This document shows positions 45,915 to 54,568 of a DNA stretch of 64,000 bases, in pieces (within the stretch, counting starts at the first letter, position 1; each line of letters starts with the position of its first letter). Origin of the DNA: Xanthobacteraceae bacterium (lineage in GTDB: Bacteria > Pseudomonadota > Alphaproteobacteria > Rhizobiales > Xanthobacteraceae); NCBI GenBank assembly GCA_031291445.1, contig JARLJA010000143.1, positions 1 to 64,000 of the forward strand, written 5' to 3'. A model generated the notes under the pieces. The model ran no database searches and was not told where the DNA came from. It was given only the letters and a program-made list of their open reading frames with translations. The position numbers and the translations under genes were made by a program.

Positions 45915-47234
45915 ATGACGGGTATGGAAAGTGTGGTGGTCGGTGCGGCGCCGCTCGCCGGCAAGGCCGAAAAAATCTCCGCACGGACCACGTTCCTGGT
46001 CGTGCTCCTGTGCTGGGCCGCGATCTTCTCGGAGGGCTACGACGTCGGGGTGCTCGGCGCCATCCTGCCGGCGCTGGCCACGGATGCCGGCTGGAAGCTG
46101 ACGCCGATCGCGCTCGGCGCCATGGGCAGCTACACGCTGCTGGGCATGCTGGCCGGCGGCATCCTCAGCGGCACGCTGAGCGATCTCTACGGCCGCAAGC
46201 CGCTGTTCCTCGGCTGCCTGACCCTGTTCGCCGCCTGCATGGTGGTCACCGCGTGGGCGCCTTCGCCGCTGTGGTTCGGCGTCAGCCGCTGCATCGCCGG
46301 CCTCGGGCTCGGCGGCATCATCCCGGTGGCGGCGGCGCTCACCATCGAATATTCGCCCACGGACAAGAAGAGCTTCAACTACGGCATCATGTATTCGGGC
46401 TATTCGGTTGGCATCCTCGCCGCCGCGCTGGTCGGCAAGGCGCTGCTGGCCGACCACGGCTGGCGCCCGGTGGTGCTGATCGGCGCCGCGCCGGTGGTAC
46501 TCTTGCCGGTGATGGCGTGGCTGTTGCCGGAGTCGCTCGAATCGCTGGTGGCGCGCGGCCGCGCTGGTGCCGCCGCAAGGCTCGCGGCGCGGCTCGGCGT
46601 CGCGGTGCCGGCGGCCGCGGTGTCCGGGGCACAGGCGATCGGCTGGCGCGGCGTGCTCGGCGAGATCTTCTCGGCCCGCAATGCCTTCGCCACGGTGTGC
46701 TTCTGGGTGGCGCTGTTCGCCGGCCTGTTGCTGGTCTACGGCATCGCCCAGTGGCTGCCGCAGATCATGCGCAAGAGCGGCTACAATCTCGGCGACAGCC
46801 TGCTATTCCTCGCCGTGTTCAGCTTCACCTCCGCCATCGGCGGCGTCGTGCTCGGCCAGTGGGCCGACCGGTTCGGCGTGCGGCTGACGGTGACGCTGGC
46901 CTACCTGCTCGGCGCCGTCGGCATCGCCGCGCTCGCCTTCAAGGGATCGATCTGGCTGAACTACGCCATGGTCGCGGTCGCCGGCTTCGGCACGGTGTCG
47001 GCGTCGCTGATCCTGACCGGTTATCTCGCCGACTATCTCGCGCCGTTCGTGCGCTCGGCCGGCACCGGCTGGGCGCTGAGCTTTGCGCGTATCGGCGCGC
47101 TGACCGGGCCGCTGGTGGGCGGCTACATCGCCAGCCTCGCCGTCGGCCCGCAGTGGAATTTCTACGTGTTCGCGGCCGTGGCTGGCGTCGCCGCGGTGGC
47201 GACGGCGCTGATTCCGTCCAAGGAGGCAAGGTGA
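45915..47234 (+). CDS. MFS aromatic acid:H+ symporter (AAHS family)
   Basis: The 439-residue inner-membrane transporter has 12 predicted helices. It carries the AAHS signature D-G-D/E-Y-D-like motif in TM1 (FSEGYDVGVLGAILPAL), the MFS loop 2-3 motif GTLSDLYGRKPLFLG, and a second copy GQWADRFGVR in loop 8-9. The LPESLESLVARGR end of the first half is typical of PcaK/BenK-like carriers of benzoate, 4-hydroxybenzoate or related acids. The start at 45915 was chosen because the frame extending upstream lacks membrane-protein character. The IclR regulator and P450 follow on the same strand. Confidence 0.88.
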   Translation: MTGMESVVVGAAPLAGKAEKISARTTFLVVLLCWAAIFSEGYDVGVLGAILPALATDAGWKLTPIALGAMGSYTLLGMLAGGILSGTLSDLYGRKPLFLGCLTLFAACMVVTAWAPSPLWFGVSRCIAGLGLGGIIPVAAALTIEYSPTDKKSFNYGIMYSGYSVGILAAALVGKALLADHGWRPVVLIGAAPVVLLPVMAWLLPESLESLVARGRAGAAARLAARLGVAVPAAAVSGAQAIGWRGVLGEIFSARNAFATVCFWVALFAGLLLVYGIAQWLPQIMRKSGYNLGDSLLFLAVFSFTSAIGGVVLGQWADRFGVRLTVTLAYLLGAVGIAALAFKGSIWLNYAMVAVAGFGTVSASLILTGYLADYLAPFVRSAGTGWALSFARIGALTGPLVGGYIASLAVGPQWNFYVFAAVAGVAAVATALIPSKEAR

Positions 47235-47389
47235 AGTCCCCCCGTTTCACCAGCCGCGCGGCCAGGGCACCCCGGCCGTGGCCGGCGACCAGGCCGGATA
47301 GTCCCCTGTCGGGACGTGGCAAGTCGCGCGGCGCGGCGCTATAGCTTGGTTCGTTGCGAATCCGTCAGCGGAATGAGCGAAGAGAGCCG

Positions 47390-48169
47390 GTGCCGAAGAG
47401 TGTGGGGAAACGCGGCGCGTCGAACAGCGGCGCCAGGGAGAAGCGGTCAGCGGCGGCGGCGAAGGGGCCGCGCGGCGCGACGCTCCAGACGCTGGACCGT
47501 GGCCTGCGGGCGCTGGCCCTGATCGCGCAGCAGGAGAACGGTCTCTCGGTCGCGCAGCTCTCCGCCGGGCTCGGTGTCGATCGTGCGATCGGTTATCGCA
47601 TCGCCGCGACGCTGGAGGGCAACGGCTTCGTTGCGCGTCGCGCCGATGGGCAGCTGCATCTCGGCCCCCAGCTGTTGTCGCTCGCGGCGCGCTTCGAGCC
47701 GCAGTTGCGGGCGGCGGCCACGCCGCTGCTGCGCCGGCTGGCGCAGGACACCCGGGCCGCGGCCTTCGTGTCGGTGCCGCAGGGCGATGCCTGCGTCGCC
47801 ATCATCGTCGCCGAACCGGAAGTGGCGCTGCTGCGGCTGTCCTATCGGGTCGGCAGCCGCCACCCGTTGGCGCTCGGCGCCGCGGGAATCGCGATCCTGG
47901 CGGGGCGGCCGGAGGCGGCTGACGAGACCGAGGCGGTGCGCGAAGCCCGCCGCCTCGGCTACAGCGTGACCCGCAATCAACTGCAGCGCGGCGCCGTCGG
48001 CGTCGCGAGCCCGCTGCACGGCGAGGCCGGCCCGCTCGGCTTCGAGGCCAGCGTCGGCGTCGTCGCCATGGACGATCTCGACGTGCCGCGCGCGGCGAAG
48101 GCGGTGGCGGCCTGCGCACGCAACATCGTCGCGGCGATCGAGTCCGGCGCCGGATCCGAAACGCCCTGA
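47390..48169 (+). CDS. IclR-family transcriptional regulator
   Basis: The ~259-residue protein has a basic leader, an N-terminal winged helix (TLQTLDRGLRALALIAQQEN, LSVAQLSAGLGVDRAIGYRI) and a C-terminal effector domain with FVSVPQGDACVAIIVAEPEV and GVASPLHGEAGPLGFEAS. IclR proteins of this type sense aromatic acids in related bacteria. The frame opens at a TTG (47354), but the GTG at 47390 preceded by a purine-rich stretch is the more likely start. It is encoded just upstream of the P450 and a perfect palindrome lies between them. Confidence 0.82.
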   Translation: MPKSVGKRGASNSGAREKRSAAAAKGPRGATLQTLDRGLRALALIAQQENGLSVAQLSAGLGVDRAIGYRIAATLEGNGFVARRADGQLHLGPQLLSLAARFEPQLRAAATPLLRRLAQDTRAAAFVSVPQGDACVAIIVAEPEVALLRLSYRVGSRHPLALGAAGIAILAGRPEAADETEAVREARRLGYSVTRNQLQRGAVGVASPLHGEAGPLGFEASVGVVAMDDLDVPRAAKAVAACARNIVAAIESGAGSETP

Positions 48170-48295
48170 GGGCGAAACCCCACAAGCCGCTGGCCTATTC
48201 GATGATCCTCACGCGCCCTGGCGCGCGACGGAGCGTGCCGCGGCGATTGACGGCCGCCGCCGCTCGCACTAATTTGTGCGTTATTAAAAAGAAAA

Positions 48296-48312
48296 TGTGC
48301 GATTATCGCACA
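48296..48312. promoter_or_regulatory. IclR-type operator before the P450 gene
   Basis: TGTGCGATTATCGCACA is a perfect palindrome with eight-base arms around a central T, ending 17 bases before the P450 start. A second half-site (TTGTGCG, 48274-48280) lies about two helical turns upstream in the same AT-rich patch. The adjacent IclR regulator is the obvious candidate to bind it; being so close to the start codon it would act as a repressor site or lie downstream of the transcription start. Confidence 0.65.
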
Positions 48313-48329
48313 GTGGTTGGGAGCGCGCG

Positions 48330-50678
48330 ATGTCCATGGCCGAGAGCCCCTCACTGTCGACGTCAGACGCGGCGTGTCCGATGTCTGGCGCGCCGTTCGG
48401 CCGCTCGCCGACCGGCTGTCCGATCTCGCGCGACGCCGCCGGGTTCGATCCGTTCGAAGGTCCCTACCAGGTCGACCCCGCCGAGGCGCTGCGCTGGGCG
48501 CGCGACCAGGAGCCGGTGTTCTACAGTCCGCGGCTCGACTACTTCGTCGTCACGCGCTATGCCGACGTGAAGGCGATCTTCCGCGACAACATCCTGTTCT
48601 CGCCGTCGATCGCGCTGGAGAAGATCACGCCGTCGCCGCCCGAGGCCGCCGAAATCCTCAAGCGCTACGGCTACGCCATGGACCGCACCATGGTGAACGA
48701 GGACGAGCCGGCACACATGGAGCGGCGCCGCCTGCTGCTCGAGTCGTTCGCGCCCGAGGCGCTCGCCGGCCACGAGCCGGCGATCCGCCGGCTGACGCGG
48801 CAGTACATGGACCGCTTCATCGACAAGGGCGAGGCCGATCTCGTCAGCGAGATGTTCGCGGACATCCCGCTCACGGTGGCGCTGCATTTCCTCGGCGTCG
48901 AGGATGACGACATCGACCGGCTGCGGCAGTTCTGCGTCGCCCACACCATCAACACCTGGGGACGGCCGACGCGCGACGAACAGCTCGGCGTCGCCGACGC
49001 GGTGGGCCGGTTCTGGCAGGCCGCGAACCGGATCCTCGACAAGATGATGGAGGATCCCAGCGGCGAGGGCTGGATGTACTTCTCGATCCGCCAGCATCTC
49101 GCGCATCCCGACATCGTGCCGCTGTCCTACCTGCGCTCGATGATGATGGCGATTCTCGCTGCCGCCCACGAAACCACGTCGAACGCCACCGCCAATGCCT
49201 TCCGGCTGCTGCTGTCGAACCGCGCGGTGTGGGACGAGATCTGTGAAAACCCCGCGCTGATCCCCAATGCGGTCGAGGAATGCCTGCGCCGTGCCGGCTC
49301 GATCGTGGCCTGGCGCCGTCTCACCACCGCCGCGACCCGGATCGGCGATGTCGAGATTCCGAAAGGTGCCAGGCTGCTGATCGTCATGGCCTCGGCCAAC
49401 CACGACGAGCGGCACTTCGACAATCCCGACAGCCTGGATCTCTATCGCGAGAACTCCGCCGAGCACCTGTCGTTCGGCTACGGCGCCCACCAGTGCATGG
49501 GCAAGAACATCGCGCGGATGGAGATGCGGATCTTTCTCGAGGAGTTCGTCAAGCGGCTGCCGCACATGGAGCTGGTGCCGGACCAGGCCTTCACGTATCT
49601 GCCCAACACCTCGTTTCGCGGGCCCGACCGCCTGCGGGTGCGGTGGGACCCGGCGAAGAACCCTGAACGCGTGGAGCGCTCGATCCTGGACCGGCACCAC
49701 AGCTTCAGGATCGGGGCACCGGTGCGCACGGAGATCGCCCGGCAGATGCGGGTTGTGGACATCCGGTCGGAGGCCGACGGCGTCGCGAGCTATGTGCTCG
49801 AAGATCCCAGCGGACGACCGCTGCCGCCATGGGGGCCCGGCGCCCATGTCGACCTGCTGGTCGGCGACTACGACAGGAAATATTCGCTGTGCGGCGACCA
49901 GGCCGACCACGGCCGCTTCCAGCTCGCCATTCTCCGCGACGACCAGGGACGCGGCGGCTCGCGGTACATTCATGAGACCCTCGCCGTCGGCAGCCCGGTC
50001 CGGGTCCGCGGCCCCAAGAACCATTTCCGCCTCGACGAGGGCGCGTCGCACTATGTGCTGATCGCCGGCGGCATCGGCATCACGCCGATCATGGCGATGG
50101 CCGATCGGCTCAAACGGCTCGGCCGCAGCTACGACCTCCACTACGCGGGGCACACGTCGTCCGGCATGGCGTTCGTCGATCGGCTTACGCGCGATCACGG
50201 CGATCGCCTCCATCTCCATGTCAGCACCGAGGGCCGGCGCATGCGGCTGGCCGACCTGGCGGGGCAGCCGTCCGCCGGACGGCAGGTCTACGCCTGCGGT
50301 CCGGAGCGGCTGCTGTCGGAGCTCGAGGCGCTGGCCAAGGACTGGCCCGAGAACATGCTTCACGTCGAGCATTTCTCGGCGGCCCCTTCGCTGCTCGATC
50401 CGGCGCGGGAGCACGGCTTCGACCTCGAACTGCGGGACTCCAACCTGACCATCCGCGTGCCGGCCGACCAGACCGTGCTGCAGTCGCTGCAGGCGGCCGG
50501 AGTGGACGTTGCCTGCGACTGCCAGGAAGGCCTGTGCGGCTCCTGCGAGGTCGAGGTGCTGGACGGCGAGGTCGACCATCGCGACAAGGTGCTGTCGCAG
50601 GCCGAGCGCGCCCGCAACGGCAAGATCCTGACTTGTTGCTCGCGGGCCCGTGGCAGCAAACTGGTGCTGGCGCTGTAG
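48330..50678 (+). CDS. Self-sufficient cytochrome P450 (CYP116B-like P450-reductase-ferredoxin fusion)
   Basis: This 782-residue protein combines three parts. The P450 domain (about 1-450) has the I-helix AAAHETTSNATANAF, ExxR in VEECLRR, and the haem ligand Cys389 in FGYGAHQCMGKN. The phthalate-dioxygenase-reductase-like domain (about 470-690) has FMN-binding RKYSLCGD and NAD-binding LIAGGIGITPIMAMA, CGPERLL. The C-terminal plant-type 2Fe-2S ferredoxin (about 695-782) has CDCQEGLCGSC and a distant Cys in ILTCC. Such enzymes hydroxylate or O-demethylate small aromatics without separate redox partners. A GTG start at 48297 would place the operator inside the gene; the ATG at 48330 with GGGAG upstream is preferred. 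Confidence 0.92.
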   Translation: MSMAESPSLSTSDAACPMSGAPFGRSPTGCPISRDAAGFDPFEGPYQVDPAEALRWARDQEPVFYSPRLDYFVVTRYADVKAIFRDNILFSPSIALEKITPSPPEAAEILKRYGYAMDRTMVNEDEPAHMERRRLLLESFAPEALAGHEPAIRRLTRQYMDRFIDKGEADLVSEMFADIPLTVALHFLGVEDDDIDRLRQFCVAHTINTWGRPTRDEQLGVADAVGRFWQAANRILDKMMEDPSGEGWMYFSIRQHLAHPDIVPLSYLRSMMMAILAAAHETTSNATANAFRLLLSNRAVWDEICENPALIPNAVEECLRRAGSIVAWRRLTTAATRIGDVEIPKGARLLIVMASANHDERHFDNPDSLDLYRENSAEHLSFGYGAHQCMGKNIARMEMRIFLEEFVKRLPHMELVPDQAFTYLPNTSFRGPDRLRVRWDPAKNPERVERSILDRHHSFRIGAPVRTEIARQMRVVDIRSEADGVASYVLEDPSGRPLPPWGPGAHVDLLVGDYDRKYSLCGDQADHGRFQLAILRDDQGRGGSRYIHETLAVGSPVRVRGPKNHFRLDEGASHYVLIAGGIGITPIMAMADRLKRLGRSYDLHYAGHTSSGMAFVDRLTRDHGDRLHLHVSTEGRRMRLADLAGQPSAGRQVYACGPERLLSELEALAKDWPENMLHVEHFSAAPSLLDPAREHGFDLELRDSNLTIRVPADQTVLQSLQAAGVDVACDCQEGLCGSCEVEVLDGEVDHRDKVLSQAERARNGKILTCCSRARGSKLVLAL

Positions 50679-50897
50679 CGCGGGGGCGCTCGCCGTGCGG
50701 TCCTCGCCTCCTGCATCGCCCACCTGCGCCAGGGGGATGGTTCGAGATTGAGCTAATATCCGTCATCGTGAGAGCCTGTCCGAAAAGGCAAGCCGTGACA
50801 CCGCGTGTGACCCAAGGCGCCTGCCCCACCCGCCGCCGTCGTCCCGGCTTGACCCGCGCGCGCCGGGTTCACCCGGCTCGCGGCAATTATTAAGTAC

Positions 50898-50980
50898 GCA
50901 ACGCGGCGAGAGCCGCGTTGCTTTGGGACCCAGTACGCCGCCACGTCGCGGTTCTATCATCGGCGCCCCGGGATCCCGGG
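50898..50980. repeat. Intergenic hairpin and palindrome cluster after the P450 gene
   Basis: GCAACGCGGC-GAGA-GCCGCGTTGC (50898-50921) is a perfect ten-pair stem with a GNRA-like loop followed by TTT on the plus strand, so it may terminate transcription. CCCGGGATCCCGGG (50967-50980) is a perfect palindrome in a sequence that looks like the dispersed GC-rich palindromic units common between Bradyrhizobium genes. The 445-base gap 50679-51123 contains these and no gene I can support. Confidence 0.5.
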
Positions 50981-51123
50981 TCGCTGCGCGCCGGGGATGA
51001 CGGTCGTGGTTGGGGCTGACACTCCCGCCTACGGCCACCGCTTTTTGATTGGCTCGGTCTGCTTGGCGGGCGCTTCAAGATGACGCGCAAGACGTGTAAG
51101 GTGAGACGACAGCGAAACCCGAC

Positions 51124-51714
51124 ATGACCTACGTCTACACACGCATGACATCGCCGGTCGGAACGCTGAAGCTCGTCGCCAGCGAGCGCGGGCTCGCGGC
51201 CATCGTCTGGGCGGACGAGGATCCGGCGCGGGTGCGCCTCGGGCCGGCGACGGAGGATCGCGCGCATCCGCTGTTGCGCGAGGCGCAGCGCCAGCTGGCG
51301 GAGTATTTTCGCGGCGAGCGCCGGACCTTCGCGCTGCAGCTCGATTTCGTCGGAACCGCATTCCAGAAGAAGGTCTGGCGCGAACTGCTGCGGATCCCGT
51401 ATGGCCAGACGCAGAGCTACAGCGCAATCGCCGGGCGTCTCGGCAACGCCGGCGCCAGTCGCGCCGTCGGCGCCGCCAATGGCAAGAATCCGATCGCGAT
51501 CGTCGCCCCCTGCCACCGCCTGATCGGCGCCTCCGGGGCGCTGCGCGGCTACGCCGGCGGCCTCGCCGCCAAGCGCCGCCTGCTGGAGCTGGAAGGCAAC
51601 GGCGATGCCCTGGCCGCGCCACCGCGACGCGGACCTCAGGCGCTGGGAGCCAGTTCGGCGGCGGGCTCCGACTCCGTCGCCTGCAGGCCGCCGAAGCGGC
51701 GTTCGCGCCGGTGA
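51124..51714 (+). CDS. ogt: Methylated-DNA--protein-cysteine methyltransferase
   Basis: This suicide repair protein moves the alkyl group from O6-alkylguanine to its own cysteine. The 196-residue protein has an N-terminal RNase H-like region and the DNA-binding core [20 protein letters not shown]. The active site is [19 protein letters not shown], with the acceptor Cys near residue 130. The family normally ends near residue 165-170 (RRLLELEG); here about 30 extra low-complexity residues follow, and their coding sequence overlaps the end of the convergent uppS-like gene by 79 bases. Confidence 0.92.
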   Translation: MTYVYTRMTSPVGTLKLVASERGLAAIVWADEDPARVRLGPATEDRAHPLLREAQRQLAEYFRGERRTFALQLDFVGTAFQKKVWRELLRIPYGQTQSYSAIAGRLGNAGASRAVGAANGKNPIAIVAPCHRLIGASGALRGYAGGLAAKRRLLELEGNGDALAAPPRRGPQALGASSAAGSDSVACRPPKRRSRR

Positions 51715-52412
51715 AACGACGACAGCGCCTCGGCGAGGTCCTCGGCGCCGAAATCGGGCCACATCCGCTCGGTGAAGTGCAGCTCGGCATAGGCGCTTTC
51801 CCACAGCAGGAAATCGGATAGCCGTTTCTCGCCGCTGGTGCGGATGACGAGGTCGACGTCGCGCAGCGCCTGCTCGCCGGTGACGAGGTCGGCGAAGGCC
51901 TCGCGGGTCAATTCCTCCGGTCGCTCGACCCGCGCCGCCGCGCGCAGGATCGCGTCGCGCGCCGAATAGTCGACGGCGATGCGCAGCCGCAGCGCCGTTC
52001 CGCCCGCGGTCGCGGCTTCGGCGCGGCCGATGGCGTCGGCGATGCCGTCGGGCAGGCGGTCGCGACGCCCGATCACGGTGAGGTGGATGCCGTTGCGCAC
52101 CAGGCGGTCGACCTCGCGCGCGAGGTAGGAGCGCAGCAGCCCCATCAGCGCGGTGACCTCCGCCGGCGGCCGGCGCCAATTGTCGCTGGAGAAGGCGTAG
52201 AGCGTCAGCGTGCCGATGCCCTGCGCCGGGGCGGCTTCGACCACGCGGTGGATGGCATCGACCCCGGCCTCGTGGCCGCGCACCCGCGGCAGCCTCCGCC
52301 GCGCCGCCCAGCGCCCGTTGCCATCCATGATGATGCCGACATGGAGCTTGTGCCGCAGCTCCGTCCCGGCGTCCGTGTTCGCTTCCGATTTGCGCGCGAG
52401 ACCACTTTGCAT
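51636..52412 (-). CDS. Isoprenyl (di-trans,poly-cis) diphosphate synthase, UppS-like
   Basis: The 258-residue enzyme condenses isopentenyl diphosphates in cis, as in undecaprenyl diphosphate synthesis. Family motifs are [24 protein letters not shown] (shown in part; catalytic Asp in MDGNGRWA), [32 protein letters not shown] and [15 protein letters not shown]. The housekeeping uppS normally sits with frr, cdsA and dxr, so this copy, placed behind a winged-helix regulator and a membrane protein, is probably an accessory prenyltransferase. The ATG (52410-52412) lies inside a 15-base palindrome also found at the operon promoter. Confidence 0.88.
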   Translation of the reverse strand: MQSGLARKSEANTDAGTELRHKLHVGIIMDGNGRWAARRRLPRVRGHEAGVDAIHRVVEAAPAQGIGTLTLYAFSSDNWRRPPAEVTALMGLLRSYLAREVDRLVRNGIHLTVIGRRDRLPDGIADAIGRAEAATAGGTALRLRIAVDYSARDAILRAAARVERPEELTREAFADLVTGEQALRDVDLVIRTSGEKRLSDFLLWESAYAELHFTERMWPDFGAEDLAEALSSFHRRERRFGGLQATESEPAAELAPSA

Positions 52413-52419
52413 TGCAAAG
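52405..52419. promoter_or_regulatory. Palindromic operator on the uppS-like start codon
   Basis: CTTTGCATTGCAAAG is a perfect palindrome around a central T and contains the uppS-like start codon. The same site (central base changed) is at 53453-53467 before the first gene of the operon. The winged-helix protein between them is the likely binder. Confidence 0.7.
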
Positions 52420-52443
52420 CTTCCTTTCAAAAAACGAAATCGA

Positions 52444-52836
52444 TCAGGTCGGCAGGATGCCGAGTCGCGGCGCGCCCGCGTCGCCACCGGCGCCTTCCTT
52501 GCCGGCGGCGCGGGCGGCGTCGCGCACCAGCCGTTCCAGCACGCCGAGATAGTCGAGAAACCGCCGGCGCCCGATCCTGGTCAGGCGGCAGCTGGTGTGC
52601 GGCCGGTTGGCCTCGTAGCCCTTGGTCACCTCGATCAGTCCGGCTTCCTGCAGCACCTGGAGGTGGCGGCTGAGGTTGCCGTCGGTCAGGCCGCACAGCT
52701 GCTTGAGGTCGGCGAAGGCCAGTCCCTTGGGATGGGCCATCAGCGAGGTCATCAGGCCGAGCCTGGCCTTCTCGTGGATGACGCGGTCGAGGCCGTCATA
52801 GGAGAACGGCGCGGTGTTCGGCTCAGTCTTCGGCAT
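52444..52836 (-). CDS. Winged-helix transcriptional regulator (ArsR/HTH_34-like)
   Basis: The 130-residue protein has a single winged helix-turn-helix: [60 protein letters not shown], followed by a C-terminal helix that would give the dimer. This is the small MarR/ArsR-like class (HTH_34) that often sits with a membrane protein of unknown function. Its start overlaps the end of the upstream membrane-protein gene by 14 bases and the uppS-like gene begins 31 bases after its stop, so all three form one operon. Two identical palindromes suggest autoregulation plus separate control of the last gene. Confidence 0.85.
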   Translation of the reverse strand: MPKTEPNTAPFSYDGLDRVIHEKARLGLMTSLMAHPKGLAFADLKQLCGLTDGNLSRHLQVLQEAGLIEVTKGYEANRPHTSCRLTRIGRRRFLDYLGVLERLVRDAARAAGKEGAGGDAGAPRLGILPT

Positions 52837-53440
52837 CGGCGTCTCCCGAGGCGAAATGCAAGAGCCCCGCCATCAGCGCCTGGCCGACCGCGAACGGCAG
52901 TCCCATGGTCCAGGGCGACAGGGCATGGGTGGTGCTCGCCAGCACCAGCACGGCGAAGCCGGCGACGAAATACCAGGCGCCGGCGAACGCGACGCTGCGC
53001 GGCAGCGAGCGCACCGAGGCGAACACCCCGAGGCTCACCAGCACCTGCCACAGGCCGGGCAGCAGCCACAGGGCTTCCGGCGCGAACTTCCACAGCACCA
53101 CCGCGAGCAGCGCGCCGGCGACGCCCGCCGGCAGGAACTGCTCGACGGCCTGGTGGATCATGGCGTCGGCCAACCCCGAATGGTGGCGACGCGAGCGCGC
53201 CTGCATCTCGATCCAGATCAGCGCCGCGGACAGCGCCGCGGTCGCCGCCCAGCTCAGCAGGAAGGTCAGCGGATGGCCGGTGGGATCGTCGAGCCAGAGG
53301 GCCTGGATGACGGCGGTGGCGAGCGCGAGGCCGCCGGTGATGGCGACCGCCGCCGGACCATAGCCGCGGAACGCCGTACCGGCGGCGATCTGGCTGCGAA
53401 TGGTCAGGATGTCGGCGAGGGCCTTGTCGAGATCGCTCAT
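52823..53440 (-). CDS. Multi-spanning membrane protein, unknown function
   Basis: The 205-residue protein begins MSDLDKALADILTIRSQIAA, a soluble helix, followed by six hydrophobic segments (about 26-48, 56-75, 98-118, 122-140, 148-168 and 172-195). It has no recognised catalytic motif. Its position first in an operon with the winged-helix regulator and a UppS-like enzyme suggests a role linked to a polyprenyl carrier or to membrane stress. The start at 53440 is 12 bases downstream of the operator palindrome; the longer frame would begin inside or upstream of it. Confidence 0.75.
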   Translation of the reverse strand: MSDLDKALADILTIRSQIAAGTAFRGYGPAAVAITGGLALATAVIQALWLDDPTGHPLTFLLSWAATAALSAALIWIEMQARSRRHHSGLADAMIHQAVEQFLPAGVAGALLAVVLWKFAPEALWLLPGLWQVLVSLGVFASVRSLPRSVAFAGAWYFVAGFAVLVLASTTHALSPWTMGLPFAVGQALMAGLLHFASGDADAED

Positions 53441-53451
53441 TCCGGGCCTCA

Positions 53452-53468
53452 ACTTTGCAATGCAAAGT
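53452..53468. promoter_or_regulatory. Palindromic operator at the head of the membrane protein-regulator-uppS operon
   Basis: ACTTTGCAATGCAAAGT is a perfect palindrome (eight-base arms, central A), 12 bases before the first start codon. The inner 15 bases match the site at 52405-52419 except for the central base. Confidence 0.72.
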
Positions 53469-53521
53469 ATACGCGACGGCAAAGCGAATGCAAGGGGCCC
53501 GCCGGAGAGCGGCGTCGATAC

Positions 53522-53947
53522 TTACGGGCGCAGGGTCCGGATCGCTTCCGGCAGGTGGCCCGCGACCTTGGCGAACGTCTCGGGATCGAGCCGCTCCCAC
53601 AGGATCTCGAACACGGCGCGCGCGGCGGTCAGCGCGTCGACGGGAAACCGCGGCGGCAATTCCGTCTGAACGTGGGCGATGAAGTCCGCGACCTTGCGAT
53701 CCCTGGCCGGCTCGGCGCTCATCTGCCAGCTTTCGAAGTAGATGCCGCGGATCAGCGTCGGCAGCTGGGCGGCGAGATGCACCGCGACGGCGGCCGGCAA
53801 TCGGTCGCGCAGCGCATGCAGCACCGCGCGCAGCGCGTTGTAGGCGTCCTGACGGCTCTGGAGATGCAGCTGTTCGTCGATGGCCTTGAGCCAGACGTTG
53901 GTTTCCTCGATGGTGTGGTCCAACGCCGTGACGCTTGTTGCGCTCAT
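53522..53947 (-). CDS. DUF2267 family protein
   Basis: The 141-residue all-helical protein matches DUF2267: HTIEETNVWLKAIDEQL, DAYNALRAVLHALRDRLPAAVAVHL (in part), AQLPTLIRGIYFESW, and the second half FPVDALTAARAVFEILWERL. The function of the family is unknown; members often sit with stress-related genes. Here it neighbours an HPF-like protein transcribed divergently, which fits a stress link. Confidence 0.82.
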   Translation of the reverse strand: MSATSVTALDHTIEETNVWLKAIDEQLHLQSRQDAYNALRAVLHALRDRLPAAVAVHLAAQLPTLIRGIYFESWQMSAEPARDRKVADFIAHVQTELPPRFPVDALTAARAVFEILWERLDPETFAKVAGHLPEAIRTLRP

Positions 53948-54171
53948 GATGACGGGGCTGGTTCGCCCCTCCCTGGCTGTCGCTTATGCGTGGAGACTAA
54001 GGCACCGCCCATGGCCGCGCTTGATGCCGGTCAAGGCCGCCGGTTCGCGACCGATCATCGACGCGATGGAACCGGCCGACGATCGGCGTTGATCTGGCGC
54101 AAGACCGAGGCGCGTGGTCGATCCATAGAATAGCAAACAAGAAAAAGATGATCGGCTGCCGGGAGCAGGAC

Positions 54172-54534
54172 ATGACCACCACGATTCAGACCCCCCTCGA
54201 ACTCGAGTTCCAGGATCTCACCGCCACGCCGGAGATCCGGAAACTGATCGCCGCGCAAGTCGACATCCTTGAACAGCGTTACGGCCGCGTCACCGCCTGC
54301 AAGATCGTGGTGAAGGGGCCCGGCAACAGGCACCATACCGGTGGTCTCAACGAGATCACCATCCGCCTGGCGCTGCCCCACGGCCATGAGGTCAATGTCG
54401 GGCGTACCCCGAAGGCCGACGAGCGACACGCCGACCTGACCTACGCGATCAACGATGCGTTCAAGCGGGCGCGGCGGCAGTTGCAGGATCAGGCCCGGCG
54501 CATGCGCGGCGAGGTCAAGGCCCACGCCGGCTGA
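54172..54534 (+). CDS. HPF/RaiA-family ribosome-associated protein
   Basis: The 120-residue protein has the beta-alpha-beta fold of ribosome hibernation factors: LELEFQDLTATPEIRKLIAA, VTACKIVVKGPGN, ITIRLALPHGHEVNVGR, and a helix DLTYAINDAFKRARRQLQ. It lacks the C-terminal extension of long HPF, so it would act as a short ribosome-binding protein during stress. The ATG at 54172 has GGGAG upstream; a start at 54148 would add eight residues. Confidence 0.8.
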   Translation: MTTTIQTPLELEFQDLTATPEIRKLIAAQVDILEQRYGRVTACKIVVKGPGNRHHTGGLNEITIRLALPHGHEVNVGRTPKADERHADLTYAINDAFKRARRQLQDQARRMRGEVKAHAG

Positions 54535-54568
54535 ACCGGTTGCGGAGGCGACCGGTCGAGGTCCTCAC

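Noticed and set aside
43617-46457. 946-codon minus-strand open frame
   Set aside because: It lies opposite the chemoreceptor and MFS genes and is a mirror of their codons.
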